Positions 52,187 through 62,139 of a stretch of 64,000 bases of DNA are shown here, piece by piece; position 1 is the first letter of the stretch; each line of letters begins with the position of its first letter. The stretch is from contig NZ_BCUT01000006.1 of the NCBI RefSeq assembly GCF_001591365.1, forward strand, positions 186,001 to 250,000, given 5' to 3'. The notes beneath the pieces were generated by a model. The model saw only the letters and a list, made by a program, of their open reading frames with translations, did no database searches and was not told the DNA's origin. Origin of the DNA: Variovorax paradoxus NBRC 15149. Lineage in GTDB: Bacteria; Pseudomonadota; Gammaproteobacteria; Burkholderiales; Burkholderiaceae_C. The position numbers and the translations under genes are program-made.

Positions 52187-52271
52187 CGAAATGCAGATCG
52201 GCGGCGCCAGCCGCAGCGAACCGGTGCGAAATGCAGCCCTTGCACGCAGCTTTACCGGCGCTTTACGGTTC
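52187..52271. promoter_or_regulatory. Direct repeats in the divergent promoter region
   Basis: CGAAATGCAG occurs at 52187-52196 and 52227-52236 (40 bp apart, close to four helical turns), and CTTTACCGGCG (52250-52260) is followed directly by CTTTACGGTTC (52261-52271). They lie between the membrane-protein/desaturase operon and mdtA. The 11-bp spaced pair resembles the direct-repeat binding sites of LytTR regulators; function is inferred. Confidence 0.4.
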
Positions 52272-52335
52272 ATAAGACAGGCGCGCTACGATGCGGCGCT
52301 CCACTAGCGGCTGTACTTGCGCACTGCCACACCTC

Positions 52336-53673
52336 ATGGAATCTCCGAACTCCGAGCCTTCTTCCGGCGATTCGCCTGCCGTCCCACCGGCAACTCCCCC
52401 TTCTTCGTCTCCGCCTGCGCGGCCGCCCTCGCGCCGCAGGCTCTGGCTCGGCAGCCTGATCGCGCTGGTGCTGCTGCTGGTGCTGGGAGGCGGCGCCTGG
52501 TATCTCATCAACCGCAAGGGCAGCTCTGCCGGCGGGCCGGGCTTCGGCGGCGCCACCGTCACGGTGGGCCATGCGGCGGCGCGCGAGATCGAATTGCCGG
52601 TGACCATCGATGCGCTCGGCACGGTCACGCCACTGGCCACCATCACGCTCAAGGCGCAGGTCGGCGGCGTGCTGACCGAGGTGCTGTTCACCGAAGGGCA
52701 GACCGTGGCAAGGAACCAGCTGCTCGCGCGCATCGATCCCAGGCCCTACGAGCAGGCGCTGATGCAGGCCCGCGGCACGCGCCAGCGCGACGAGGCGCAG
52801 CTCGAGGCCGCGCGCGTCACGCTCGCGCGCTACCGCACCCTGCTGGGGCAGGACTCCATCGCCCGGCAGGACGTCGACACCCAGGCCGCGCTGGTCCGCC
52901 AGCTCGAAGGCACGGTCACCACCGACCTGGCCGCCGAGGCCGCCGCCAAGCTGAACCTCGACTACACCCGCATCACAGCGCCGGTGGCCGGCCGCATCGG
53001 CCTGCGCGCGGTGGATGCGGGCAACACCGTGACGGCCAACGCGACCACCGGCATCGCGGTCATCACGCAGATGAACCCGATCGACGTGCAGTTCTCGGTG
53101 CCGCAGGACCGCGTGCCCGACATCCAGGCGCAGCTGGCCAAGGGCGAGCCGTTGCCGGTCACGGCCTTCGACCGCACCCGCGCGGCAACGCTCGACACCG
53201 GCACCTTCTCCACGCTCGACAACGTGGTCGACACCACCACCGGCACGGTCAAGGCCAAGGCGCGCTTCGGCAATGCGCAGACCACGCTGTTCCCGAGCCA
53301 GTTCGTCAATGTGCAGATGCTGCTGCGCAAGGTGCGCGCGGTGGTGGTGCCGGTGACGGCGGTGCGCACCGGCCCCAACGGCGACTACGTCTATGTGATC
53401 AACGAGGACCGCACGGTGTCGATGCGCGCGGTGAAGCGCGGCGAGGCCAACGTCGAGGTGGTGGCCATCACCTCGGGCCTGAAGGCCGGCGAGAACGTGG
53501 TGACCGAGGGCGGCGACCGCATCAAGGACGGCGCGGTCGTGCAGCTGCAGGGCGACCGGCCCGCGGCAGGTCCGCGCGGCGGCGCTTCGGGGCCGCGCGG
53601 TGCGGCTTCGGGCCCGCGTGGGCAGCGCGGCGAAGGCGGTGGGGAGCGGCGGCGCCAGCGTCCGCCGCAATGA
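52336..53673 (+). CDS. mdtA: RND efflux periplasmic adaptor (MdtA-like)
   Basis: 445 aa. After an acidic Ser/Pro-rich cytoplasmic tail, a membrane anchor (SLIALVLLLVLGGGAWYL) is followed by the adaptor core: IDALGTVTPLATITLKAQVGGVLTEVLFTEGQTVARNQLLARIDP, an alpha-hairpin with DSIARQDVDTQ, and LNLDYTRITAPVAGRIGLRAVDAGNTV. The C-terminus is Gly/Arg-rich (GPRGGASGPRG). It is the first gene of the four-gene efflux operon, followed by the two MdtB/MdtC-like pumps. Confidence 0.92.
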   Translation: MESPNSEPSSGDSPAVPPATPPSSSPPARPPSRRRLWLGSLIALVLLLVLGGGAWYLINRKGSSAGGPGFGGATVTVGHAAAREIELPVTIDALGTVTPLATITLKAQVGGVLTEVLFTEGQTVARNQLLARIDPRPYEQALMQARGTRQRDEAQLEAARVTLARYRTLLGQDSIARQDVDTQAALVRQLEGTVTTDLAAEAAAKLNLDYTRITAPVAGRIGLRAVDAGNTVTANATTGIAVITQMNPIDVQFSVPQDRVPDIQAQLAKGEPLPVTAFDRTRAATLDTGTFSTLDNVVDTTTGTVKAKARFGNAQTTLFPSQFVNVQMLLRKVRAVVVPVTAVRTGPNGDYVYVINEDRTVSMRAVKRGEANVEVVAITSGLKAGENVVTEGGDRIKDGAVVQLQGDRPAAGPRGGASGPRGAASGPRGQRGEGGGERRRQRPPQ

Positions 53674-53716
53674 CCGGCAGCAACAGCAACCCACGGAACA
53701 AGCGAGCGCGTTCGCG

Positions 53717-56700
53717 ATGAGCCCCTCCCGCCCCTTCATCGAACGGCCGGTGGCCACGGCGCTGCTGATGGTCGCCATCGTGCTGGCCGGCCTCGTGGGC
53801 CTGCGGCTCCTGCCGCTGGCCGCGCTGCCGCAGGTCGACTACCCGACCATCCAGGTGCAGACCCTCTACCCCGGCGCCAGCCCCGAGGTCATGAGCCGCA
53901 CCGTCACGGCCCCGCTGGAGCGCCAGTTCGGCCAGATGGCGGGGCTCAACCGCATGAGCTCGGTGAGCTCGGCGGGCGTGTCGATCGTCACGCTGCAGTT
54001 CGCGCTCGACCAGACGCTGGACGTGGCCGAGCAGCAGGTGCAGGCCGCCATCAACGCCGGCGGCTCGCTGCTGCCGGCCGACCTGCCGGCGCCGCCCGTG
54101 TACGCCAAGGTGAATCCGGCCGACGCGCCCATCCTCACGCTGGCCGTGAGCTCCGGGACCATGCCGCTCACCGAGGTGCAGAACCTCGTGAACACGCGGC
54201 TCGCGCAGAAGATCAGCCAGGTCGGCGGCGTGGGGCTGGTGTCGCTTTCGGGCGGGCAGCGGCCGGCGGTGCGCATCCAGGCCGACACCAACGCGCTCGC
54301 GTCGGTGGGCATCGGGCTGGACACGCTGCGCAGCGCCATCACCGCGGCCAACGCCAACAGCGCCAAGGGCAGCTTCGACGGACCGCGGCGGGCCTACACC
54401 ATCAACGCCAACGACCAGCTCGTGACGGCGGACGACTACAAGAACCTGATCGTCGCCTGGAAGAACGGCGCGCCGGTGCGCATGACCGACGTTGCGCGCG
54501 TGGTCGACGGCGCCGAGAACACCCAGCTGGGCGCCTGGGCCGCACTGCGCGCGGGCGAGCGGGAACCCGTGCTGTACCCGGCCATCATCCTCAACGTGCA
54601 GCGCCAGCCCGGCGCCAACGTGATCGGCACGGTCGATGCCATCAAGAAGCAGCTGCCCGAGCTGCAGGCCTCGTTGCCGGGCTCCCTCAAGGTGGAGGTG
54701 CTGAGCGACCGCACCACCGGCATCCGCGCCTCGGTCTCGCACGTGCAGCTGGAGCTCGGGCTGGCCGTGGTGATGGTGGTGCTGGTGATCTTCTTCTTCC
54801 TGCACAGCGTGCGCGCCACGGTCATTGCCAGCCTGGCGGTGCCGATCTCGCTCGTGGGCACCTGCGGGCTGATGTACCTGCTGGGCTACAGCCTCAACAA
54901 CCTGAGCCTGATGGCGCTGACCATTGCCACCGGCTTCGTGGTGGACGACGCGATCGTGATGATCGAGAACATCGCGCGCTACCTGGAGGAGGGCGACCCG
55001 CCGTTCAAGGCCGCGCTCAAGGGGGCCACGCAGATCGGCTTCACCATCATTTCGCTCACGGTGTCGCTCATCGCGGTGCTGATTCCGCTGCTGTTCATGG
55101 GCGACGTGGTGGGCCGGCTGTTCCGCGAGTTCGCCGTCACGCTGGCCATCACCATCCTGATCTCCGCCGTGGTGTCGCTCACGCTGGTGCCGATGATGTC
55201 GGCGCGCTGGCTCAAGCCGCAGGCCGAGGAGGGCGGGCGCTTCGGGGTCGGCGTGCAGCGCTTCCTTGATCGCGTGATTGCGCGCTACGACGTGTGGCTG
55301 CAATGGGTGCTGCGCCACCAGCCGCTCACGCTGGTGGTGGCGGTGGCCACGCTGGCGCTCACGGTGCTGCTCTACGTGGTGATTCCCAAGGGCCTGTTCC
55401 CGACGCAGGACACCGGCCAGCTGCAGGCGCGCATCGAGGCTGCGCAGGACGTGTCGTACACGCGCATGGCCGAGCTGCAGCAGCAGGCCGCCAACGCGAT
55501 CCTGGCCGACCCCGAGGTGGCCAGCGTGAGCTCGGTGGTGGGCGTGGACGCCGCCAACAACACGGCGCTCAACACCGGCAGCATGCTCATCAACATGCGC
55601 ACCGACCGCGGCAACCAGGAAGCCACGATGCAGCGCCTGCGAGAGCGCGTGCGCGCCGTGGCCGGCGTCACGCTGTACCTGCAGCCCACGCAGGACCTGA
55701 CCATCGACGCCGAAACCGGCCCGACCGAATTCCGCGTCTCGCTCGAAGGGGTGGACACCAACACGGTCGATGCCTGGGCGCAGAAGCTGGTGGAGCGCCT
55801 GCGCACCGAACCGCTGGTGCGCAACCCCACCACCAACGCGGGCGCGAAGGGCCTGGCCGCCTACGTGGACATCGACCGCAACACGGCCTCGCGCCTCTCG
55901 GTCACGGCCAGCTCGGTGGACGACACGCTCTACAGCGCGTTCGGCCAGCGGATCGTCTCGACCATCTTCACCGAGACCAACCAGTACCGCGTGATCCTGG
56001 AAGCTCAGCGCGAGGCATTGGCCTCGCCGCAGCTCCTGGGCAACCTGCAGCTGCGCACCGGCGGCGGCAGTGCCACCACGCTCTCGTCGATTGCCACGGT
56101 GCGCGAGCAGGCCGCGCCGCTGCAGGTGACGCACGTGGCGCAGTACCCGGCCGCCACCGTGGGCTTCGACACGGCCGACAACGTGGCGCTCGGAAAGTCG
56201 GTGGCGGCGATTCGCGCGGCGGCCAAGGAGATCGGCATGCCCGCGAGCATGACCATGAGCTTCCTGGGTGCGGCGGGGGCCTACGAGAAATCGCTTTCCA
56301 ACCAGCTGTGGCTGATCCTGGCGGCGGTGGTGTGCGTGTACATCGTGCTGGGCGTGCTGTATGAGAGCTACATCCATCCGCTGACGATTCTCTCGACGCT
56401 GCCCTCGGCCGGCGTGGGCGCGCTGCTCGCGTTGATGGTCACGGGCAACGACCTGGGCGTGATCGGCATCATCGGCATCATCCTCTTGATCGGCATCGTC
56501 AAGAAGAACGCGATCATGATGATCGACTTTGCCATCGACGCCGAGCGGCGCGAGGGCAAGTCGCCGCAGGAGGCCATCCACCAGGCGGCGCTGCTGCGCT
56601 TCCGCCCCATCCTCATGACCACGCTGGCGGCGCTTTTTGCGGCGCTGCCGCTGATGTTCGGCTGGGGCGAGGGCGCCGAGCTGCGCCGGCCGCTGGGCCT

Positions 56701-56824
56701 GGCCATCTTCGGCGGGCTGGTGGTGAGCCAGGTGCTCACGCTCTTCACCACGCCAGTGGTCTACCTGGCCTTCGACCGCATGGGCCGGCGCTTCGGGCGC
56801 AAGCGGGAGGCCGCGGCCGCATGA
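53717..56824 (+). CDS. mdtB: RND efflux inner-membrane pump subunit (MdtB-like)
   Basis: 1035 aa, the normal RND length. It starts MSPSRPFIERPVATALLMVAIVLAGLVG. The membrane segment IATGFVVDDAIVMIENIARYLE carries the proton-relay Asp pair, and GYSLNNLSLMAL precedes it; the second half has the equivalent VLYESYIHPLTILSTLPSAGVGALLAL and GIVKKNAIMMIDFAIDAERR. MdtB and MdtC form a heterotrimer. The ATG at 53717 lies 43 bp after mdtA, and its end overlaps mdtC (ATGA). Confidence 0.93.
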   Translation: MSPSRPFIERPVATALLMVAIVLAGLVGLRLLPLAALPQVDYPTIQVQTLYPGASPEVMSRTVTAPLERQFGQMAGLNRMSSVSSAGVSIVTLQFALDQTLDVAEQQVQAAINAGGSLLPADLPAPPVYAKVNPADAPILTLAVSSGTMPLTEVQNLVNTRLAQKISQVGGVGLVSLSGGQRPAVRIQADTNALASVGIGLDTLRSAITAANANSAKGSFDGPRRAYTINANDQLVTADDYKNLIVAWKNGAPVRMTDVARVVDGAENTQLGAWAALRAGEREPVLYPAIILNVQRQPGANVIGTVDAIKKQLPELQASLPGSLKVEVLSDRTTGIRASVSHVQLELGLAVVMVVLVIFFFLHSVRATVIASLAVPISLVGTCGLMYLLGYSLNNLSLMALTIATGFVVDDAIVMIENIARYLEEGDPPFKAALKGATQIGFTIISLTVSLIAVLIPLLFMGDVVGRLFREFAVTLAITILISAVVSLTLVPMMSARWLKPQAEEGGRFGVGVQRFLDRVIARYDVWLQWVLRHQPLTLVVAVATLALTVLLYVVIPKGLFPTQDTGQLQARIEAAQDVSYTRMAELQQQAANAILADPEVASVSSVVGVDAANNTALNTGSMLINMRTDRGNQEATMQRLRERVRAVAGVTLYLQPTQDLTIDAETGPTEFRVSLEGVDTNTVDAWAQKLVERLRTEPLVRNPTTNAGAKGLAAYVDIDRNTASRLSVTASSVDDTLYSAFGQRIVSTIFTETNQYRVILEAQREALASPQLLGNLQLRTGGGSATTLSSIATVREQAAPLQVTHVAQYPAATVGFDTADNVALGKSVAAIRAAAKEIGMPASMTMSFLGAAGAYEKSLSNQLWLILAAVVCVYIVLGVLYESYIHPLTILSTLPSAGVGALLALMVTGNDLGVIGIIGIILLIGIVKKNAIMMIDFAIDAERREGKSPQEAIHQAALLRFRPILMTTLAALFAALPLMFGWGEGAELRRPLGLAIFGGLVVSQVLTLFTTPVVYLAFDRMGRRFGRKREAAAA

Positions 56825-59800
56825 ACCTGTCCAGGCCCTTCGTCGAGCGCCCGATTGCGACGGTGCTGCTGACCATCGGCATTGCACTGGCCGGGATCGC
56901 GGCGTTCTTCGTGCTGCCTGTGTCGCCGCTGCCGCAGGTCGACTTTCCCACCATCTCGGTGACCGCCAGCCTCTCGGGCGCCAGCCCGAGCACCATGGCG
57001 TCGAGCGTGGCCACGCCGCTGGAGCGGCGGCTCGGGGTGATCGCGGGCGTCAACGAACTCACCTCGACCAGCTCCAACGGCTCCACCCGCATCAGCCTGC
57101 AGTTCGACCTCAAGCGCAACATCGACAGCGCCGCGCGCGAGGTGCAGGCGGCCATCAACGCGGCGCGGGCCGACCTGCCCGCCACCCTGCGCAGCAACCC
57201 CATCTACCGCAAGCGCAACCCGACGGCCGCACCCATCGCGATCCTGGCGCTCACCTCCAGGACGCGCACGCCGGGCCAGATCTACGAGGCCGTGTCCAAC
57301 ATCGTGAGCCAGAAGCTCTCGCAGGTGGAGGGCGTGGGCGAGGTCGAGATCGGCGGCGGCTCGCTGCCGGCCGTGCGGGTGGAGCTGGAGCCTTTCTCGC
57401 TCAACCGCTTCGGCATCAGCAGCGAGGACGTGCGCGCCGCCATCCAGGCCAACAACGCCAACCGGCCCAAGGGCGCCATCGAGAACGACGAGCGCCGGCT
57501 GCAGATCTACACGCCCTCGCCGGGCCGCCATGCCGTGGAGTACCGCGACATGGTGATCGCCTGGCGCAACGGCTCGGCCGTGCGGCTGGGCGACGTGGCG
57601 CGGGTGATCGACAGCGTGGAGAACACGCGCACGCTGGGCCTGTTCAACGGCCAGCCCGCGGTGATCGTGCTGGTCACGCAGGAGCCGGGCGCCAACATCA
57701 TCGACACCGTGGACGGCGTGCGCGAGCTGCTGCCGGAACTGCGCGCGCAATTGCCGCAGGACATCGAGGTGCAGGTGGCCTCCGACCGCACCAACTCCAT
57801 CCGCGCCTCGCTGCGCGAGATCGAGGCCACGCTCATGATCTCCATCGCGCTGGTGGTGCTGGTGGTGGGCCTGTTCCTGCGCCGCGCGCGCGCCACCATC
57901 ATTCCGGCGGTGGCCACGGTGGTGTCGCTGCTCGGCACCTTCGGCGTCATGCACCTGCTGGGCTACAGCCTCAACAACCTGAGCCTGATGGCGCTCACCG
58001 TGGCCACGGGCTTCGTGGTGGACGACGCCATCGTGGTGCTGGAGAACACCAGCCGCCACATCGAGGCCGGCATGGGCCGCATCGAGGCGGCATTGCGCGG
58101 CGCGCGAGAGGTCGGGTTCACCGTGCTGTCGATCAGCCTGTCGCTGGTGGCGGTGTTCATTCCGTTGCTGTTCATGGACGGGCAGATCGGCCGGCTGTTC
58201 CGCGAATTCGCGGTGACGCTGTCGGTATCGGTGCTGATCTCGCTGGTCATCTCGCTCACCACCACGCCCATGATGTGCGCCATGCTGCTGCGCGCCGAGG
58301 AGCCCGGCGCGAAGCCGCCGGGGCGCCTCGCGCGCATGGCCGAGAGCGTGTACCAGTGGAGCCTGCGCACCTATGCCCACAGCCTGGACTGGGCGCTTGC
58401 GAGCAAGGCCGTGGTCGTGGTGGTGCTGCTGGCGGTGGTGGGCCTGAACGTGTACCTGTTCTCCGCCATTCCCAAGGGCTACTTCCCCGAGCAGGACAAC
58501 GGCCAGCTCAACGCCGGCCTGCGCGCGGACCAGAGCATTTCGTCGGTGGCGCTCAGCGACAAGCTGCGCCAGGCCGTCGACATCATCCACAAGGACCCGG
58601 CGGTCGACACCGTGGTGGGCTTCTCGGGCGGCAGCCGTTCGGGCGGCGGCTTCATGTTCGTCAACCTGAAGCCGCTGTCGCAGCGCACCGAGAAGACCGC
58701 CGCCGTCATCAACCGGCTGCGGCCGCAGCTCAACCAGCTCACCGGCCTGCGGGTGTTCCTGAGCCCGGTGCAGGACCTGCGCATGGGCGGGCGTTCGAGC
58801 AATTCCACCTACCAGTACACGCTCAAGGGCGACAACCTGGCCGACCTGCGCACCTGGACCGCGAAGCTGGCCGACCGGCTGCGCCAGGAAACCGCACTGA
58901 CCGACGTCGACAGCGACCAGGCCGACAACGGCGTGGAGACCTTCGTCGACGTCGACCGCGAAAGCGCCGCGCGCCTTGGCGTGACTTCGAGCGCGATCGA
59001 CAACGCGCTCTACAACGCCTACGGCCAGCGCTCGGTCGCCACCATCTACGACGAGCTCAACCAGTATTCGGTGATCATGGAATGGGCCCCGCGCTACCAG
59101 CGCGCGCCCGTGGTGCTGAAGGACCTGTACGTGCCTTCGACGCTCACCACCAGCACCACCGCGAGCGGCGCCACCACGGTGAGCTCGCTGGCCAACACCA
59201 CCGACGCGAGCACCGGCACCTCGACCACCACCTCGGCCAACCCGGGCCTGCGCACCGCTTCCACCGGCCAGGCGCTGGCGGCCAGCACCACGCTGATGGT
59301 GCCGCTCTTGGCCATTGCCAAGGTCAGCGAGCGCGCGGTGCCGAGCTCCATCGACCACCAGGACACGGAGCTTGCGAGCACCGTCTCGTTCAACCTGGGC
59401 GAAGGCGTGACGCTGCAGGACGCGCGCCGCATCGTCGCGCAGGCCGAGGCCGACATCGCGATGCCGGTCAACGTGCGCGGCAGCTTCCAGGGCACGGCGC
59501 TTGCGGCGCAGCAGTCGCAGGGGCAGCAGCTGGCGCTCATCCTGGCGGCGATCGTGGTGATCTACATCGTGCTCGGCGTGCTCTACGAAAGCCTGATCCA
59601 CCCCATCACGGTGCTGACCACGCTGCCTTCGGCGGGCGTGGGCGCGGTGCTGGCGCTGCTGCTGTTCCGCATGGAGTTCTCGATCATTGCGCTGATCGGG
59701 CTCTTCCTGCTGATCGGCATCGTGAAGAAGAACGCGATCCTGATCATCGACTTTGCGCTCGAGGCCGAACGTGCGCGCGGCATCTCGGCCGTGGAAGCGG

Positions 59801-60063
59801 TGCGCGAGGCCTGCATGCTGCGCTTCCGGCCGATCCTCATGACCACTCTGGCGGCTGCGCTGGGCGCGCTGCCGCTGGCCATCGGCTTCGGCCAGGGCGC
59901 CGAGCTGCGCCAGCCGCTGGGCGTGGCGATCATCGGCGGCCTGATCGCGAGCCAGCTGCTCACGCTGCTGACCACGCCGGTGGTCTACGTGCTGCTCGAC
60001 AAGCTGCGCCGGCGCTCGGGCAACGAGCGGCACCTGAGCCGCGCTGCAGCCTCGCCGACCTGA
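56821..60063 (+). CDS. mdtC: RND efflux inner-membrane pump subunit (MdtC-like)
   Basis: 1080 aa. MNLSRPFVERPIATVLLTIGIALAGIAAF is MdtC-like, as are PLPQVDFPTISVTASLSGASPSTMASSVATPLERRLG and VATGFVVDDAIVVLENTSRHIE (proton-relay Asp). The second half has VLYESLIHPITVLTTLPSAGVG and GIVKKNAILIIDFALEAERA. It is about 55 residues longer than E. coli MdtC because of a Ser/Thr-rich insert at roughly residues 774-823 in the periplasmic docking/porter region. Its start overlaps mdtB. Confidence 0.93.
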   Translation: MNLSRPFVERPIATVLLTIGIALAGIAAFFVLPVSPLPQVDFPTISVTASLSGASPSTMASSVATPLERRLGVIAGVNELTSTSSNGSTRISLQFDLKRNIDSAAREVQAAINAARADLPATLRSNPIYRKRNPTAAPIAILALTSRTRTPGQIYEAVSNIVSQKLSQVEGVGEVEIGGGSLPAVRVELEPFSLNRFGISSEDVRAAIQANNANRPKGAIENDERRLQIYTPSPGRHAVEYRDMVIAWRNGSAVRLGDVARVIDSVENTRTLGLFNGQPAVIVLVTQEPGANIIDTVDGVRELLPELRAQLPQDIEVQVASDRTNSIRASLREIEATLMISIALVVLVVGLFLRRARATIIPAVATVVSLLGTFGVMHLLGYSLNNLSLMALTVATGFVVDDAIVVLENTSRHIEAGMGRIEAALRGAREVGFTVLSISLSLVAVFIPLLFMDGQIGRLFREFAVTLSVSVLISLVISLTTTPMMCAMLLRAEEPGAKPPGRLARMAESVYQWSLRTYAHSLDWALASKAVVVVVLLAVVGLNVYLFSAIPKGYFPEQDNGQLNAGLRADQSISSVALSDKLRQAVDIIHKDPAVDTVVGFSGGSRSGGGFMFVNLKPLSQRTEKTAAVINRLRPQLNQLTGLRVFLSPVQDLRMGGRSSNSTYQYTLKGDNLADLRTWTAKLADRLRQETALTDVDSDQADNGVETFVDVDRESAARLGVTSSAIDNALYNAYGQRSVATIYDELNQYSVIMEWAPRYQRAPVVLKDLYVPSTLTTSTTASGATTVSSLANTTDASTGTSTTTSANPGLRTASTGQALAASTTLMVPLLAIAKVSERAVPSSIDHQDTELASTVSFNLGEGVTLQDARRIVAQAEADIAMPVNVRGSFQGTALAAQQSQGQQLALILAAIVVIYIVLGVLYESLIHPITVLTTLPSAGVGAVLALLLFRMEFSIIALIGLFLLIGIVKKNAILIIDFALEAERARGISAVEAVREACMLRFRPILMTTLAAALGALPLAIGFGQGAELRQPLGVAIIGGLIASQLLTLLTTPVVYVLLDKLRRRSGNERHLSRAAASPT

Positions 60064-60071
60064 ACCGAAGA

Positions 60072-61580
60072 ATGAACGAAGCCGCCATGACACACCGACA
60101 ACGCATCCTTTCGCATCTGCCCGGCAGGCTGTCCGCGCTCGCCTTTGCGGCCGTGCTGGCCGGCTGCGCCGTGGGCCCCGCCTACGAAGTACCCACCTCG
60201 GCTGCGCCCGCCGGCTGGAAGGAGCAGAAGACCGCCGAGGGCTGGCTGCCCGCCGCGCCGGCCGATGCGCTCGACCGCGGCGAATGGTGGAAGCTCTTCG
60301 GCGACGCCACGCTCGACGAGCTGGCTGCCCGCGTGCAGGTGTCGAACCAGAACATCGCCGCGGCCGTGGCCAACTACGCGCAGGCCCAGGCGCTGGTGCG
60401 GGGCGAGCGCGCCGCGCTGTTCCCCACGGTGTCGCTCGACGGCAGCGGCCGGCGCAGCGGCAACATCGGCGGCACCAGCAACGCGTCCAATGCTTTTTCG
60501 GCGACGCTCGGGGTCGACTGGGCGCCCGACGTGTGGGGGCGCCTGCGGCAGGCCGTGAGCAGCGCGCAGGCCAATGCCGAGGCCAGCGAGGCCGACCTGG
60601 CGTCGGCGCGCCTGTCGGCCGTCGGCGACCTGGCCACCAACTACTTTTCGCTGCGCGAGGCCGATGCCGAGATCGTGCTGCTCGACCAGACCATCGAGGG
60701 CTACCAGCGCGCCTTCGAGATCACCAGCAACCGCTACAAGGCCGGCATCGCGGCCCAGACCGACGTGCTGCAGGCGCAGACCCAGCTGGTGAACGCGCAG
60801 GCCGAACGCGTGGGCCTGCAGCGCACCCGCACCACGCTGGAGCACGCCATTGCCATGCTGGTGGGCGTGGCGCCGGCCGATTTCAGCCTGCCCGCGGCGC
60901 AGTGGACGCCCACGGTGCCCGGCATTCCGACGGGCGTGCCTTCCACGCTGCTGCAGCGCCGGCCGGACATCGCGGCGGCCGAGCGCGCGGTGGCTGCGGC
61001 CAATGCGCAGATCGGCATCGCGCGCTCGGCGTACTTCCCCAACTTCGGGCTCAGTGCCTCGGTGGGCAGCAGCGCGAGCCGGGTGAAAGACCTGTTCAAC
61101 GCGTCCAATACGCTGTGGGCGCTGGGTCTGTCGGTGGCGCAGGTGGTGTTCGATGCGGGCGCCATCGGCGCCACGGTCGACTCGGCCAAGGCGGCGCACG
61201 AAGCCAGCGTGGCGCGCTACCGCCAGACCGTGCTCACCGCCTTCCAGGCCGTGGAAGACCAGCTCACTGCCGGCGCCGCACTGGCGCAGCAGGAGGGCCT
61301 GCGGCGCGAGGCCTCGGCCGCGGCCGACAAGACCGAGCAGCAACTGCTCAACCGCTACCGCGCGGCCCAGGTGAGCTACACCGAGGTGGTCACGGCGCAG
61401 GCCGCCGCCCTCGGCGCGCGGCGCACGCTGGTGCAGCTGCAGGTGAATCGCCAGACCGCCGCGGTGGCGCTGATCCAGGCCCTGGGCGGCGGCTGGCATG
61501 CCGGCGGGGCGGGCGGCACCGTGTCGTCCACGCCTTCGACGGCGCAGGCTGCCCCTTCTCCGCAGCGCGGAGTGAAGTAG
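60072..61580 (+). CDS. Outer-membrane efflux lipoprotein (NodT/OprM family)
   Basis: 502 aa from the ATG at 60072 (a second ATG at 60087 is an alternative). The lipobox is LAGC in AVLAGCAVGPAYEVP. The TolC-type repeats WWKLFGDATLDELAARVQVSNQNIAAAVANYAQAQALV and YKAGIAAQTDVLQAQTQLVNAQAE, and LLQRRPDIAAAERAVAAANAQIGIARSAYFP, are typical. It forms the outer-membrane channel of the MdtABC-like pump; the operon is complete with its own exit duct. Confidence 0.92.
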   Translation: MNEAAMTHRQRILSHLPGRLSALAFAAVLAGCAVGPAYEVPTSAAPAGWKEQKTAEGWLPAAPADALDRGEWWKLFGDATLDELAARVQVSNQNIAAAVANYAQAQALVRGERAALFPTVSLDGSGRRSGNIGGTSNASNAFSATLGVDWAPDVWGRLRQAVSSAQANAEASEADLASARLSAVGDLATNYFSLREADAEIVLLDQTIEGYQRAFEITSNRYKAGIAAQTDVLQAQTQLVNAQAERVGLQRTRTTLEHAIAMLVGVAPADFSLPAAQWTPTVPGIPTGVPSTLLQRRPDIAAAERAVAAANAQIGIARSAYFPNFGLSASVGSSASRVKDLFNASNTLWALGLSVAQVVFDAGAIGATVDSAKAAHEASVARYRQTVLTAFQAVEDQLTAGAALAQQEGLRREASAAADKTEQQLLNRYRAAQVSYTEVVTAQAAALGARRTLVQLQVNRQTAAVALIQALGGGWHAGGAGGTVSSTPSTAQAAPSPQRGVK

Positions 61581-61666
61581 CTGCCGGGGAGGGCGGCTGC
61601 CCGTCCCCTCAGCCCCGCTGCACGTGGCGGGCGGGGCCGCTTCTCACGACGCGATCGCCTGCGTGC

Positions 61667-62032
61667 TCAATGCGCGTGGCGATCCATGCTCCCGCCCAGG
61701 TAGTCCTTGTCGGTGACAAGCACCCACAGCGCGAGCACCAGGATGGCCGCAGCCACGAGCACCGCGTTGACCATCGCGTTCTCCACGGTGGCAAAGCCGA
61801 GCACCCAGGGCGACACGGCCAGCCAGATGGCGAGTGCGCCTTCGGTCCACTCTTCCCATGCACGCGGTACCAGGGTCGCTCCCAGCGCCACGGCGCCCAG
61901 CACGACACCCGTCGCCACTGCGCTCCACATCGCGGCAGTGACGCCCTGGAAGCCCAGGACCCAAGGCGAGATGATCAGCCACGCACCCAGGGCGACGTTG
62001 ACCGGATCTTGCCAATGCTTCACTTGCTTCAT
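61667..62032 (-). CDS. SPW-repeat membrane protein
   Basis: 121 aa. The two repeats HWQDPVNVALGAWLIISPWVLGF and EEWTEGALAIWLAVSPWVLGF carry the SPW signature, each followed by a hydrophobic segment. AGGAGGTAATGACC before the ATG at 62032 is a strong ribosome site with 8-base spacing; the ATG two codons upstream would sit too close to it. Role unknown. Between the outer-membrane factor and the RpiR gene. Confidence 0.9.
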   Translation of the reverse strand: MKQVKHWQDPVNVALGAWLIISPWVLGFQGVTAAMWSAVATGVVLGAVALGATLVPRAWEEWTEGALAIWLAVSPWVLGFATVENAMVNAVLVAAAILVLALWVLVTDKDYLGGSMDRHAH

Positions 62033-62139
62033 GGTCATTACCTCCTGTCGCGACACACAACCGCGACAGCGGTTGGACCATGCCGATCCGGCGGGGTTCC
62101 GCGATGCGGCGCTGCAGCATGCAATCGAGCCTGCCGGGC

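Noticed and set aside
53522..60093. Two very long minus-strand open frames of about 1,100 codons (53522-56887 and 56761-60093) opposite mdtB and mdtC.
   Set aside because: They are mirror images of the pump genes' codon bias, are rich in His/Arg/Gln/Asp with no recognisable domain, and overlap well-supported genes throughout.
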